DNA from: Nakaseomyces glabratus
Taxonomy: Eukaryota; Ascomycota; Saccharomycetes; Saccharomycetales; Saccharomycetaceae
Length of the DNA: 64,000 bases
Assembly: GCF_010111755.1 (NCBI RefSeq)
Contig: NC_088963.1
Location: forward strand, 372,001-436,000
Direction: 5' to 3'
Shown here: positions 41,536 through 51,130 of the stretch, piece after piece
Numbering within the stretch: position 1 is the stretch's first letter
How the letters are laid out: each line of letters starts with the position of its first letter
Notes under the pieces: model-generated
The model's database searches: none
What the model saw: only the letters and a program-made list of their open reading frames with translations
What the model was told of the DNA's origin: nothing
Made by a program: the position numbers and the translations under genes

Positions 41536-42531
41536 CTATACTAGTTCTAGCTCGAAGCTGCTCTTGATGGCTCCTATCACTGCGCTTGATTGTATCTTGT
41601 CGTTGCCTCCCTTTGAGATGGCGTACTCGATGTCGCCGAGCTGTGAGAGGAGACTGATGCGGGTTTCCTCTTTCTTCAACTTGTACTCCTCGAGTATCTT
41701 GACGATGGACTCGATCAGGTCTATGAGGGCCAGCCCGTTGCTGCTGCGGATCCTCGTGAGTGTGTCGTACGCGGTAGACCAGTCGTCCTCCAGTATGGAC
41801 TTGAGTATCGTTTGTATGTCCTGGGGTCTTGGCGCACCACAGCACTCGTAGATGACTTCGTCCGTTATCTCGTCCTCCGGTGACTCCAGCGTGGCTTTGC
41901 TTGCCTGGAGCACATTCAACACACGTCTCATGTCACCGTTGGATAACTCCAGAAGGGCCTCTTTGGCCGCTGGCGATATCCGCAAGTGCTCATGGACCAG
42001 CACATTGGCCATACGCTTCTCTACCGCGTCGTTAGGCAACGGCTGGAACCGAAACCTCGTACATCTACTCAGCAACGCTGGGGTAATCTTGTGGCTGTAG
42101 TTGGCCAGGATGCAGAACCTGGTGTTCTTGGTATACTTCTCAATGATCCTTCTCAGCGCGTTCTGCGCCGCATTCGTCATCGCATCGGCCTCATCCAGTA
42201 TGATCAGCTTGAAACCCTTGGAGAATATCTGCCTCGTGGATGCGAAATCCTTGATCTGGTTACGGACCACGTCTATACCTCTGTCGTCTGACGCATTCAG
42301 CTCGAGAACCATGTTGGAGTAGTTCTTACCATAGATGTCCTTGGCTAACGCAACAATGGTACTCGTCTTACCAGTACCGGGAGGACCATAGAACAGCAGA
42401 TGTGGCAGCTTGCCCTCTTGAACAAACTTCTTCACCGTGCCAACCACTTCCCTTTGCCCATAGACATCGTCCAGCGTCTGCGGTCTGTACTTTTCAACCC
42501 ATGGCAGGTTGTCTCTGTCTTCCGTCATCAT
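41536..42531 (-). CDS. RFC3: Replication factor C subunit 3
   Basis: Predicted protein of 331 aa from ATG at 42531 (S. cerevisiae 340). Rfc3 is an AAA+ subunit of the RFC clamp loader that places PCNA on primer ends, and of the alternative loaders with Rad24, Ctf18 or Elg1. The Walker A motif GPPGTGKTS is at 49-57, the Walker B DEAD box at 113-116, and the SRC arginine-finger motif at 155-157. The frame is open to a TTG at 42591 (about 20 residues more), but MMTEDRDNLPWVEKYRP aligns with the yeast start. The whole gene is GC-rich compared with its neighbours. It is divergent from MID1, as YNL290W-YNL291C. Confidence 0.97.
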   Translation of the reverse strand: MMTEDRDNLPWVEKYRPQTLDDVYGQREVVGTVKKFVQEGKLPHLLFYGPPGTGKTSTIVALAKDIYGKNYSNMVLELNASDDRGIDVVRNQIKDFASTRQIFSKGFKLIILDEADAMTNAAQNALRRIIEKYTKNTRFCILANYSHKITPALLSRCTRFRFQPLPNDAVEKRMANVLVHEHLRISPAAKEALLELSNGDMRRVLNVLQASKATLESPEDEITDEVIYECCGAPRPQDIQTILKSILEDDWSTAYDTLTRIRSSNGLALIDLIESIVKILEEYKLKKEETRISLLSQLGDIEYAISKGGNDKIQSSAVIGAIKSSFELELV

Positions 42532-42790
42532 CAATTTCCCCGCAACGTAACTATCCCAGTCCAGTGGCTTGTCTGTCCCCCAGTAATACAATCGAACATC
42601 ACTGCTGTTCTTATATGTGAATCAAGTTCCTCTTAAATTTTGGTGTTCTTGGTGCGTAAAATTGAAAAATCCTGAAAAATCGATGAGCTGAGCTGTTGGT
42701 GATAAAAGCCATATGCGAATCAAGTACAGCTGGGAAGTGACTGCACTGACATCTCCCTAATTGGCATTCAGATACATTATCAGGGATAAG
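42532..42790. promoter_or_regulatory. divergent RFC3/MID1 promoter
   Basis: 259 bases between two divergent starts. A near-PAC element TCGATGAGCT (one mismatch) at 42680-42689 is preceded by two TGAAAAAT boxes at 42663-42680, an RRPE-like arrangement. I see no MluI-type MCB box. Confidence 0.5.
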
Positions 42791-44566
42791 ATGCTGCTGT
42801 GGGTATTGTTCTTGTACTTGCTGGCGTCCGGGTCGGCGTTTCGCTTCGGAGGCAATGACAGCTGGTGGAATAGGAGAGACTTAGCTGCCGGTGGTTCAGA
42901 AGTGGCTGTGGATATGCAGCTACTGGATATTGTGAACAAGGCCGATGGCGGTAGTACAAGCACTTCATCTGATGTTGGTGCTAGTAGTAGTGCTCAAAGC
43001 AATGCTGATGATACCAATGGTGATGGCGACGACGATGATGGTGACGACGACGATGATGATGATGGAGAAGATGAACCACAGATAATAAACTCGAACTTGA
43101 TCTATGAATGGACACCGATAATATCGAAGATGACACCAGGTAAGGTCGATAACTACATGTTTAATATCAACCCGGAGTCAACCGGGCTTGGTTTTGCTCC
43201 AAGTTATGAAATTCTTATCTTTCTAAGCGGAAACATATGTCAGCAGCCGACTAACAGCACTGACTTACAAATAAGGGTATATTATTCGTTTGATGAGAAG
43301 ATGCTGAGCAACATCTCTCTTGGAAATTTTGAGACATTCTCTAATGGTTATCTAGAGGCGTTACAGATAAGTCCCGTCAATCATACATCTAACGGTACCA
43401 CGTTAAATAGCAAGAATCTATACGTCTCTGTCCGGCTGTGGGATTTAATTAATGATAAGGAAGTGGACAAGGATGATCCTAATATAAAGAACTTGACTAG
43501 TACTGAATGGGATTATAGGTTAAGTATCTCAGAAAATGACTTGGTGTTTCAATGGGATACTCGTTCCTGGATTGATGTCTTGGATACCGATAGTACTTCG
43601 GCTCTTATTAGTACCGGTAATGTCACTGATGATGGTCAAATATACTCTAATTATACAATTTACGACCCTACATTGTATGACTTATATCTTTACACATATG
43701 ATGAGTATCAAAAATTTCTCAATGTTTCTGAACTATCTTTATGCGCAATTAAAAATGGTCCTCACTTAGTGTCATCTGAAGGTGCATCTGCGACAAATCC
43801 TCCTCTGGAGATGTTACAAGAAACTGGGCTTAAAATTCAAAAGAGAATTGCGGAATCCAGTTCTGGTATTGCAGAACAATTCTACATCACAGGATTAACA
43901 CCAAATACAACTTATGCCGCTTTCTTAACAAAAAAAATTGGTAAAGGCCAAAGTTTATCTAATGTTGGTGGTGTGTTGTTTGATGCTGAAATTTTTACTA
44001 CGCAGACTTCTGATGCTTGCTCTCTGATTTTTGGGATGTCCTTCTGCTCTGATAACGCCTATTCTGTACCGTCCTCCGAGTTCACAAATGGTAACAAAAG
44101 TGACTTGGCGATAGAATACGACAATATTGCTTCAGCTTTATACTCTAATTTTAGTAAAGCTTTACAACTTGTACCTTGTGACGCCGATCTAGATGCAAGA
44201 TATTCGCCAATAAGAACATGTGACGATTGTGCCACATCTTACAGAGATTGGATCTGTGCAGTTTCCATTCCAAGGTGTAGTACTACTGAATCATCTTCAT
44301 ATATTTACAGAAGTAAGACGGATAACCGCAACAGCTATGTGAATAAATTTATTAAACCAACTGAAGACTACTATGAGGTATTACCTTGTATTGATATGTG
44401 CTATGCTATTGTAAGGGACTGCCCCAGCGTTTTCAATTTCAAGTGTCCTGATCAAGAGTCCGAACCAGAGTTACTCTTCCAAAGTTACAATATTTTTAAA
44501 CAGTCATCACCATTTATCACCTGCAATTTCATTGGTAATGCATCTTACCTTAAGATACACAAATAG
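42791..44566 (+). CDS. MID1: Stretch-activated Ca2+ channel component Mid1
   Basis: Predicted protein of 591 aa (S. cerevisiae 548). Mid1 works with Cch1 in high-affinity Ca2+ influx during mating-factor and ER stress. A hydrophobic signal peptide (MLLWVLFLYLLASGSA) opens the protein. An Asp-rich run lies at about residues 78-97 (DDDDGDDDDDDDGEDE), unusual for the ectodomain. Many N-glycosylation sequons and a Cys-rich C-terminal part (for example RTCDDCATSYRDWICAV) match the family. The frame opens at a TTG at 42761, but ATG at 42791 starts right at the signal peptide. It is convergent with PUS4, as in the YNL291-292 segment. Confidence 0.93.
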   Translation: MLLWVLFLYLLASGSAFRFGGNDSWWNRRDLAAGGSEVAVDMQLLDIVNKADGGSTSTSSDVGASSSAQSNADDTNGDGDDDDGDDDDDDDGEDEPQIINSNLIYEWTPIISKMTPGKVDNYMFNINPESTGLGFAPSYEILIFLSGNICQQPTNSTDLQIRVYYSFDEKMLSNISLGNFETFSNGYLEALQISPVNHTSNGTTLNSKNLYVSVRLWDLINDKEVDKDDPNIKNLTSTEWDYRLSISENDLVFQWDTRSWIDVLDTDSTSALISTGNVTDDGQIYSNYTIYDPTLYDLYLYTYDEYQKFLNVSELSLCAIKNGPHLVSSEGASATNPPLEMLQETGLKIQKRIAESSSGIAEQFYITGLTPNTTYAAFLTKKIGKGQSLSNVGGVLFDAEIFTTQTSDACSLIFGMSFCSDNAYSVPSSEFTNGNKSDLAIEYDNIASALYSNFSKALQLVPCDADLDARYSPIRTCDDCATSYRDWICAVSIPRCSTTESSSYIYRSKTDNRNSYVNKFIKPTEDYYEVLPCIDMCYAIVRDCPSVFNFKCPDQESEPELLFQSYNIFKQSSPFITCNFIGNASYLKIHK

Positions 44567-44638
44567 TTTTCTCTTATGCAGGCCATGAGTATGCTTTTCT
44601 TATATAATTTAAAATATTTAATATAAATTTCAATATAT

Positions 44639-45853
44639 TCATAATGACTCCTCGTGTTTTCTCTTCAAATCATTATGCTCTGTTTCTTCAACAACAGGTT
44701 GTGCTGTGGAACCTGTTGCTCCAGCTAAGTCTTCAGTTTCTTTCACCTTCAAATCTTTAATTTGCTGCTGATAAAGTGATTCAGCGTTTTTCAATTCTTC
44801 TACAATATTAACAGATGAGCCTTTTTCTAACACAATTTCAAGCACTTTCGCCCACACCTGTTCGTCTTTATCTGTAAAGTCTTCCAACTTGAAAACATTA
44901 TTTTTTTCAAGTGACCATTCTTGCTGTTGGATCCTTATTAGCTTAGTCATATAGCAGGAGGTCCTCATAGCTTTTCCAATATCACTTACTAGTGATCTAA
45001 TATATGTACCTGATGATACAGAAGCCTTCGCATGTAGAAGTGGTGCCCTGTATTTGTCCTTAAGTTCGCCAATTTCTTGCTTTTCCTCGTCAGTTAGTGG
45101 AATTGGTGGTTCAATAGCTGCAACTTCGCTAGGTAAATTCATTTTTTCAACGTACTCTTTGGAGTAATATAATGTATCAAAGAGCATGTTTGCATTTAAG
45201 TCCTTCACTATTTGACTATTGCTTTCATCCTCAGTCTCGATTAGTTTATAGTCATGATCTTTACTCAATGTTTTTGGAAGAATTTCTAAATCATATATAG
45301 TGACTTGTCTTGGCTCTATAGCTCTAGGAAGCGGTTTGCCCTCTCTCGCATATTCATGCAGTGATTTACCGTTCATCTTTAGCGCTGAGTATATTGGAGG
45401 GGTCTGTTTCAAAGAGCCTCTGAATTTTTCTTCAACAGTTTTCACATCTTCCAATTTCAGATGTTTAACGGAATTTCTGGATAGAATTTCACCCTCAGAG
45501 TCTCCAGAAGTAGTGGATATACCAAATAGTGCTTCTGTTTCATACACTTTAACAGTACCAGAAAGGTATTGAGAAAGTTGTTTGGTACCTGTTCCAACAC
45601 CAAGAACTAATACACCAGAAGCCAATGGATCCAACGTGCCACCATGACCCATTTTCACTTTCGATACTTTTCTTAACTTCCTTTTACTAGCTTTCTTCCC
45701 AGTTTGTTGTTCAAACTGCTTTCTTCTTTCTGCAGTTGCTCTTTCGATTTCTTTTGAGAATACAGCACTATTATTAAAAATCTTTTGTACCTGCATCATG
45801 AACTGATTGGAGCTGATGCCGCTAGGTTTCTCAATTGCAAATATTCCATTCAT
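44639..45853 (-). CDS. PUS4: tRNA pseudouridine-55 synthase Pus4
   Basis: Predicted protein of 404 aa (S. cerevisiae 403). Pus4, a TruB-family enzyme, makes pseudouridine 55 in the T-loop of cytosolic and mitochondrial tRNAs. The catalytic motif HGGTLDPLASGVLVLG places the active-site Asp at residue 75. Further conserved TruB segments are KQTPPIYSALKMNG and SSGTYIRSLVSDIGKAM. The Lys/Glu-rich C-terminal extension after about 360 is typical of fungal forms. ATG at 45853 (MNGIFAIEKPSG) fits the family. Confidence 0.97.
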   Translation of the reverse strand: MNGIFAIEKPSGISSNQFMMQVQKIFNNSAVFSKEIERATAERRKQFEQQTGKKASKRKLRKVSKVKMGHGGTLDPLASGVLVLGVGTGTKQLSQYLSGTVKVYETEALFGISTTSGDSEGEILSRNSVKHLKLEDVKTVEEKFRGSLKQTPPIYSALKMNGKSLHEYAREGKPLPRAIEPRQVTIYDLEILPKTLSKDHDYKLIETEDESNSQIVKDLNANMLFDTLYYSKEYVEKMNLPSEVAAIEPPIPLTDEEKQEIGELKDKYRAPLLHAKASVSSGTYIRSLVSDIGKAMRTSCYMTKLIRIQQQEWSLEKNNVFKLEDFTDKDEQVWAKVLEIVLEKGSSVNIVEELKNAESLYQQQIKDLKVKETEDLAGATGSTAQPVVEETEHNDLKRKHEESL

Positions 45854-46379
45854 TTTTCAATAACTATATAACGTAGAGTTTTTTAGATGTCTTTGTTGAT
45901 GCCATAAACCAGGTATATATGTAATTGCCTCAATGTACCCATAAAACAAACGAATGTTACCTCAAAGCACTAACAACAACACCTCTATGATCCTATAGAT
46001 ATAGTACACCTACATTCCAAATTTTGCGATGAGCTAAAGTCGAATCATGATTTTTTTCAAAAAATTTCAATATGCTCAATCTAATATTGATGGATAGCAC
46101 ACAAATCAGTTAAAATAACTCCATATATATGAGCCTAAGAAACTTAAAAGAATACATTAATGAAAACTAAAATATTGTGGACTATTAGTTATTGATTTGG
46201 GGTTGCCACTATAACAGATGTATTATTATTACGTCAAATCGATTTATTATTGTGAACTACCTCTCTACCATGGTTAAGATCAATTTGATGACCAAAACAC
46301 TAAATAAAACTTTTACTGAAATATTAAATTTTAAATTCAAAATGATAAAATGATAATGCTTATATATTATTATGTATAA
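45854..46379 (-). promoter_or_regulatory. PUS4 promoter with PAC and RRPE
   Basis: 526 bases. A perfect PAC (GCGATGAGCT) lies at 46026-46035, about 175 bases before the PUS4 start, followed by an RRPE-like AAAAATTTCA near 46059-46068. This is the paired arrangement of ribosome-biogenesis promoters. The rest is AT-rich and includes the MSB3 3' UTR. Confidence 0.75.
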
Positions 46380-48545
46380 TTAGTCATCCTTATCTATCTT
46401 TTTCCTCATCTGTCTGACTTTCTCCTTTATGCTATTATTCCAATGTACCCCAGTGAGACCTTTCTTAAACCCATAAATCTCGGACGACAATGCTTCATTA
46501 ATGGTATCACTCGCGATTCTTGTTCCTGATTCTCCTGCAGGTGGTACATCTTCGTTAACACCACTAAACGTAGCATTTTTCCCATTATCGTGGAACTTTT
46601 TGTATTTTTGCCTCTGTGTAGCAACATATTTCCTACACCTATCTATTTCCTCTTGATCCAAACGGTTGAAAGACAATCTTTTCTTCAGAATTATTTTATC
46701 AAATATATCGTTTGGATCGATTAACGATTTCGGGAAGACCTGAATGATTTGAAAGACTTCCATATCACTTTCATCTTTGCTCATTGATTTATGATTTCCA
46801 TTCATGTAATTTGGAAGTAATGAACTTCCATTATTTCTTACTTTGCTTAAATCGTTTTCACAAAGCTTGAATATTGCCAGTGAGATCTTGAATAAGAAAT
46901 GTGATTCTTCATAAAACATACAATCCCAGACCCTTAATGTGGTTTCTACAGGCATAACACCAACAAAACAACCCATAAACCAACTAGCAGTACATAGTGT
47001 AATTGGTGGTAATTTATATAAAAATTCGTTTTTAACACCAGTTGAACCTCCATTTTTTATTCCCAACGAGTTGCTTGTCTTATTGATCGTCTTCAACTCC
47101 GGATTAATATAAGGCCAAATTTCAGGCAGATATTCTTTGATGCATAACATTAATACCGCTTGATCAATATTCACCCCTTCTAAGTTGACATTATGAACTC
47201 CAGGAAGGTACCTAGATGTTATTATCACGAGCATCCAAAACGCACGTTCTTCATCTAAGAACAAAAGCAACATACCTGCCAAGAAATTCATAGATTGACA
47301 ATAACCGATTTTTGGGTTATATAGCGAAAATGCCACCAAAACCCTTCTAAGAGAACTTATTAAGGGAGGCTCATCTCCATGGTACGAGTTGTGTTGAAAA
47401 TGCAAGTTATCAGGGAATGTTCTATGTAAATCCCTCTCAATAATATCCAGGTCTTGTATTTTCTTCTTATCAGATGAAAGTAAAATTTCCATTCTTTCCA
47501 GCAGTTGGTCATATCTGTCTTTGTTCCTATTTAGTAGGTCCTGACCACGAGCAAAATACCACCAAGCATTTCCTCTCCATTCAGCAGGGATACCCTTTCT
47601 TACATACCTTTTCAACTTTTCACTTTTTGATGGAAATCTAGTTGGACTGTCATTATCTACAGGTAGACCACTCTTTTCAAGTAATTGCTTCCATTTATGT
47701 TTTCTTCTTATGCAATATTGGGAGTATTCATTCCACCAACTATCATATTTTGCCTCACTGACGTAATTAGTTTGTTTTTTGAACCCATAACGATCGTAGT
47801 GGAAAGTGCTCTGGCGCCTATCAGCTTTTATTTGCTGCTCCCTCAGCATTTCTTGAGTCATTGCAGCTTCGGTTGTAGCTTTTTCTGTATTATGTTGTCC
47901 AGGATTTTCTGATGTGTTTGATCCAGCATGTGGCGGGACTTCCTCATCTTGACTCTCATCATTGTCAACCTGTGTAGCCTCTGCCGGAACCTGCGGCTTC
48001 GAGACTCTCGATTCTACTTCATCCCCATACATATCTATGACGCTAAGATTTCCATCATCTTCATTCATAGATACTCCACCTAGTGTGGCTGTTCTTTTAT
48101 GCGTTTTCGGCACATGCAACTGTGATTTGACCTCAATCTTAACTTCTTTGGTTTCGATACCACTTGTATCGTCACTCTCATCGATTGGCTGGTCGTCCTT
48201 CAATAAGCTGAAATTCAACCTATGCGAATTATGGACAAATTTGGATTCATCTAGTAGTTTAGATAATGTTGGATCACTATTATTTTCATTATCTGACTGA
48301 ACATTTTCATGAAAGTTAGGCAACGATGGTGACTTCTTTGGAAAACCAAGTACAGGTTTTTTCAAGTCACTCCTACTTGCATGAGTTAATCTCAAACCTG
48401 CTGTGCTAAGTACTGCTCTATTACTTTTCGGTACATCGTCTGAGTCCTGTGTACGTGCTGGTGCATCTGTTGATCCATGAACTTCTTGCGGTTGAGTAGT
48501 CTCAGAGACAACACCGGCATCATCAATAAGATTCTCAGAAGACAT
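46380..48545 (-). CDS. MSB3: Rab GTPase-activating protein Msb3 (Gyp3)
   Basis: Predicted protein of 721 aa (S. cerevisiae Msb3 is 633). It is a TBC-domain GAP for Rabs such as Sec4 and Ypt7-type proteins, active in polarised growth and vacuole traffic. The first ~250 residues are disordered and acidic. The TBC domain runs about 310-560: GIPAEWRGNAWWYFARG, the catalytic Arg in IERDLHRTFPDN and the glutamine finger in YCQSMNF. The C-terminus is basic (KEKVRQMRKKID). ATG at 48545 follows a GTG nine bases upstream. Position between PUS4 and RIM21 matches YNL293W; the duplicate MSB4 is the alternative by sequence alone. Confidence 0.93.
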   Translation of the reverse strand: MSSENLIDDAGVVSETTQPQEVHGSTDAPARTQDSDDVPKSNRAVLSTAGLRLTHASRSDLKKPVLGFPKKSPSLPNFHENVQSDNENNSDPTLSKLLDESKFVHNSHRLNFSLLKDDQPIDESDDTSGIETKEVKIEVKSQLHVPKTHKRTATLGGVSMNEDDGNLSVIDMYGDEVESRVSKPQVPAEATQVDNDESQDEEVPPHAGSNTSENPGQHNTEKATTEAAMTQEMLREQQIKADRRQSTFHYDRYGFKKQTNYVSEAKYDSWWNEYSQYCIRRKHKWKQLLEKSGLPVDNDSPTRFPSKSEKLKRYVRKGIPAEWRGNAWWYFARGQDLLNRNKDRYDQLLERMEILLSSDKKKIQDLDIIERDLHRTFPDNLHFQHNSYHGDEPPLISSLRRVLVAFSLYNPKIGYCQSMNFLAGMLLLFLDEERAFWMLVIITSRYLPGVHNVNLEGVNIDQAVLMLCIKEYLPEIWPYINPELKTINKTSNSLGIKNGGSTGVKNEFLYKLPPITLCTASWFMGCFVGVMPVETTLRVWDCMFYEESHFLFKISLAIFKLCENDLSKVRNNGSSLLPNYMNGNHKSMSKDESDMEVFQIIQVFPKSLIDPNDIFDKIILKKRLSFNRLDQEEIDRCRKYVATQRQKYKKFHDNGKNATFSGVNEDVPPAGESGTRIASDTINEALSSEIYGFKKGLTGVHWNNSIKEKVRQMRKKIDKDD

Positions 48546-49330
48546 TGTGAACACTAATAATATCCGTCTATTGTAAGGGAGTAGTTTTCTATAACGTTTG
48601 TAATAAGTTGAAATATTAAGTTTAACTTAAAATGCAAATTTTGATCTTATGAGCCAAAAGAACTACCAATTGGCTAATTGTATCGAGAAACTATATTATT
48701 GTAAAGGGGCGGACCGTGTAATATAGATTATATTACCCACAGCAAATGCAATCAATTCTATCAAAAACGTATAAGCCGAACAGAAGTCCTATTCTATAGC
48801 AATAGTCCTTTCGTAATGCCTTCGGACTTCGAGGGGGGGATAGGGACCTTCAATAATGTTCTAATTCTTAAGCACCAACAAAATGCTCCTTCTAAGTTGG
48901 GTTGTCAAGTAGAAAGGTATTATCTAGCAAACACTTTATATCCACTAAGAATGAAAACTTTTGTTCACGCTGATCAAGGTAACGACTTGCTTCTTCGTAT
49001 CCGAACTTCCTTGGAAGCTTTTCTTTTCATTTCTTGAAATTTTGTCAAAAAATTGAGCGATGAGCTTCTTATGCGATGAGTATGAAGTTATAGATCAATA
49101 AATAGCACTTTCTGCTTACTATTAATAGGTTTTGAGATATATTGACAGGACTATAAAGCCCTCAGTAAACTGATTTCTTTAAGTTTAAGTTTGTTCTTTT
49201 ATTGTTCAACTGAGGTGCTAATTTCTGTTCTGCTGTTGCCGATCCTTTGAGCCTTATAGAAGTCATAGGACTGATTGACTTTTTAAGCTACCCGAGAAAG
49301 GAGGGTTTATACTAAGCTGCAAATAAGTTG
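48546..49330. promoter_or_regulatory. divergent MSB3/RIM21 region with two PAC motifs
   Basis: 785 bases between divergent starts. PAC motifs occur at 49057-49066 (perfect GCGATGAGCT) and 49073-49082 (GCGATGAGTA), with an A/T-rich RRPE-like element just before them (49035-49054). They lie about 250-270 bases before RIM21. A 73-codon ATG frame at 48816-49037 has no recognised similarity. Confidence 0.6.
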
Positions 49331-50950
49331 ATGGCTGTATCTATATATGATTCCTTGAGGACACCGGGTCCAAAGCACTATAAATACAAGATCTGTGACG
49401 GTATCGATTTAGGGGATGGTTTAGTGATTGATCCATTGAATCTGGATTCTCTTGTTGTCTATGCTAAAAATGTCAAATGGAGTAGCTTCTGTGACTATGG
49501 GGTTCCTTTATACCTGGCGGCTGATACTATGGATACACCTTATGAATATCCACCCATTATCATGAATGATTGGCGTTGGTTTATATTTAATGACCATTAC
49601 TTCGGCAAGTACTGGGGCTACGGTCTCTATACTATTCTAATGGTTTATAGTACCATATTTGTTATTACAGTTGCGTTGACAGTATTATCCTTTTTAACTG
49701 TTAACAAGGGTCCCTACAAAATCACTTCACTTCTTCTAAAACTTTCGTCGGTGCTGGCATCGACTAGTATAATATACTTTCTAACTTCTGCATTATCTAC
49801 TATTAGTAGACAACAAGAACACTACGGTGTAGCCAATGGTAATGTTTTTGGAACATTGTTAAATTCAAATTTAGTTATCGCCACCCTTAACCTTCTGTCA
49901 ATGTTTTTCTACAAACTATGCCAGGTATCAATTGTAGCCAGATTATTCGAAAGAAAACTAGAATGGAGAATAGTTGTATTTGTCGGTGGGATAATGAGCA
50001 TAGTTTCATTTATAATATCGGCTATTGTCTCCTATACTGATCGTGTTGGAATTAGAAATGACAATCTGGTGACGTTAAGTCCATTCGGGCTGCTGTTCGA
50101 TATAGCATTGGAAACCTGTTTTGCATTTATTATAGTAACTAACGTTTGGGGGACAAGAAAAACATGGGTAAGTCATTTGCAGATGTGGTACCTTGCCTTA
50201 TTAACTATTGCAATCGTATTACTAAGTCCTGCAATGTTTTTAGCTGATGTCGGCACAGGGTTATTATCTGCATATGCTGCCACTGTCAGTCCCCTACTAT
50301 ACACAATGAGTACATTTGTTGCCTGGGAGTGGTTAGAACGTATCCATATATTAAAGAAAGCCGCCCAAGTAAAAAGTTTATTAGGACAAAAGATTTATGA
50401 GGATGAGCAAGAGGGTTATAACTTTGCTTATTATTCTGTTAATAATGAGAGCAACCTTGACACCAACTCAGACTCACATATATCCTTATACAATGATATG
50501 TTCCGTAATTCCGAACAATTCTCAAACGTTGGGAGCAACCTCTCTAGTAAGGAGTCGTCATCACTACCTGCACAGATGAACTCAACCGGTATTTCTTTTC
50601 CAACAGCTGTTAATCAAGTAGAATTTCAGAAAAGGAAATCATTCCTGGACCACCTCACTAACTTTACCTATTCAAGACCTTATAAAATTTACAAGAAGTC
50701 AAAATCAATTATTCAATTAAGAAAGAGGAATAGCGAGACAGTCAAAAATGAAAGGTCTAATGAAGAGCTATCAATTGAAAAGGTAAGAAGAAGGTTGGGA
50801 CTAACAAATGAAAGAAGAGAGTATGTGTATAACACTAAAGATATTGTATTCGCTTCTGATGATGATACAGAATCTGAGTGCGAATCAAACAATATACTAA
50901 ACGAATCCATTGATAGCCATTTTCCAGAAAATGGGGCTGGGTCTGTTTGA
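49331..50950 (+). CDS. RIM21: Alkaline-pH sensor Rim21
   Basis: Predicted protein of 539 aa (S. cerevisiae 533). Rim21 (PalH family) is the plasma-membrane sensor of the Rim101 pathway, responding to external alkaline pH and lipid asymmetry. An N-terminal extracellular region of about 95 residues precedes seven hydrophobic membrane segments (about 100-335), then a long cytosolic tail with charged and Ser-rich stretches that in the family signals through Rim8 and ESCRT. ATG at 49331 follows directly on an in-frame TTG. It is divergent from MSB3 and convergent with MRX6, matching YNL293-295. Confidence 0.92.
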
Positions 50951-51130
50951 TATATAGCCTATACTTATCTAGTATACTGTCGGGTATGATGAATGAAATC
51001 GAATTTATAGCTTAGAATATTATTAGTTTGCGTGACTATGAATAAGTTTAAAACTATAGAGTAGGTTGCAATTTACATGAATATCAACAATTTAACGACC
51101 TTACATTTGATCAGATGTTTCTTCAGGAGA

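Noticed and set aside
42532..42591. 20-codon N-terminal extension of RFC3
   Set aside because: It has no ATG (TTG only); MMTEDRDNLPW at 42531 matches the family start.
48816..49037. 73-codon ATG frame between MSB3 and RIM21
   Set aside because: No recognised similarity or internal structure; left as a note in the promoter entry rather than called as a gene.
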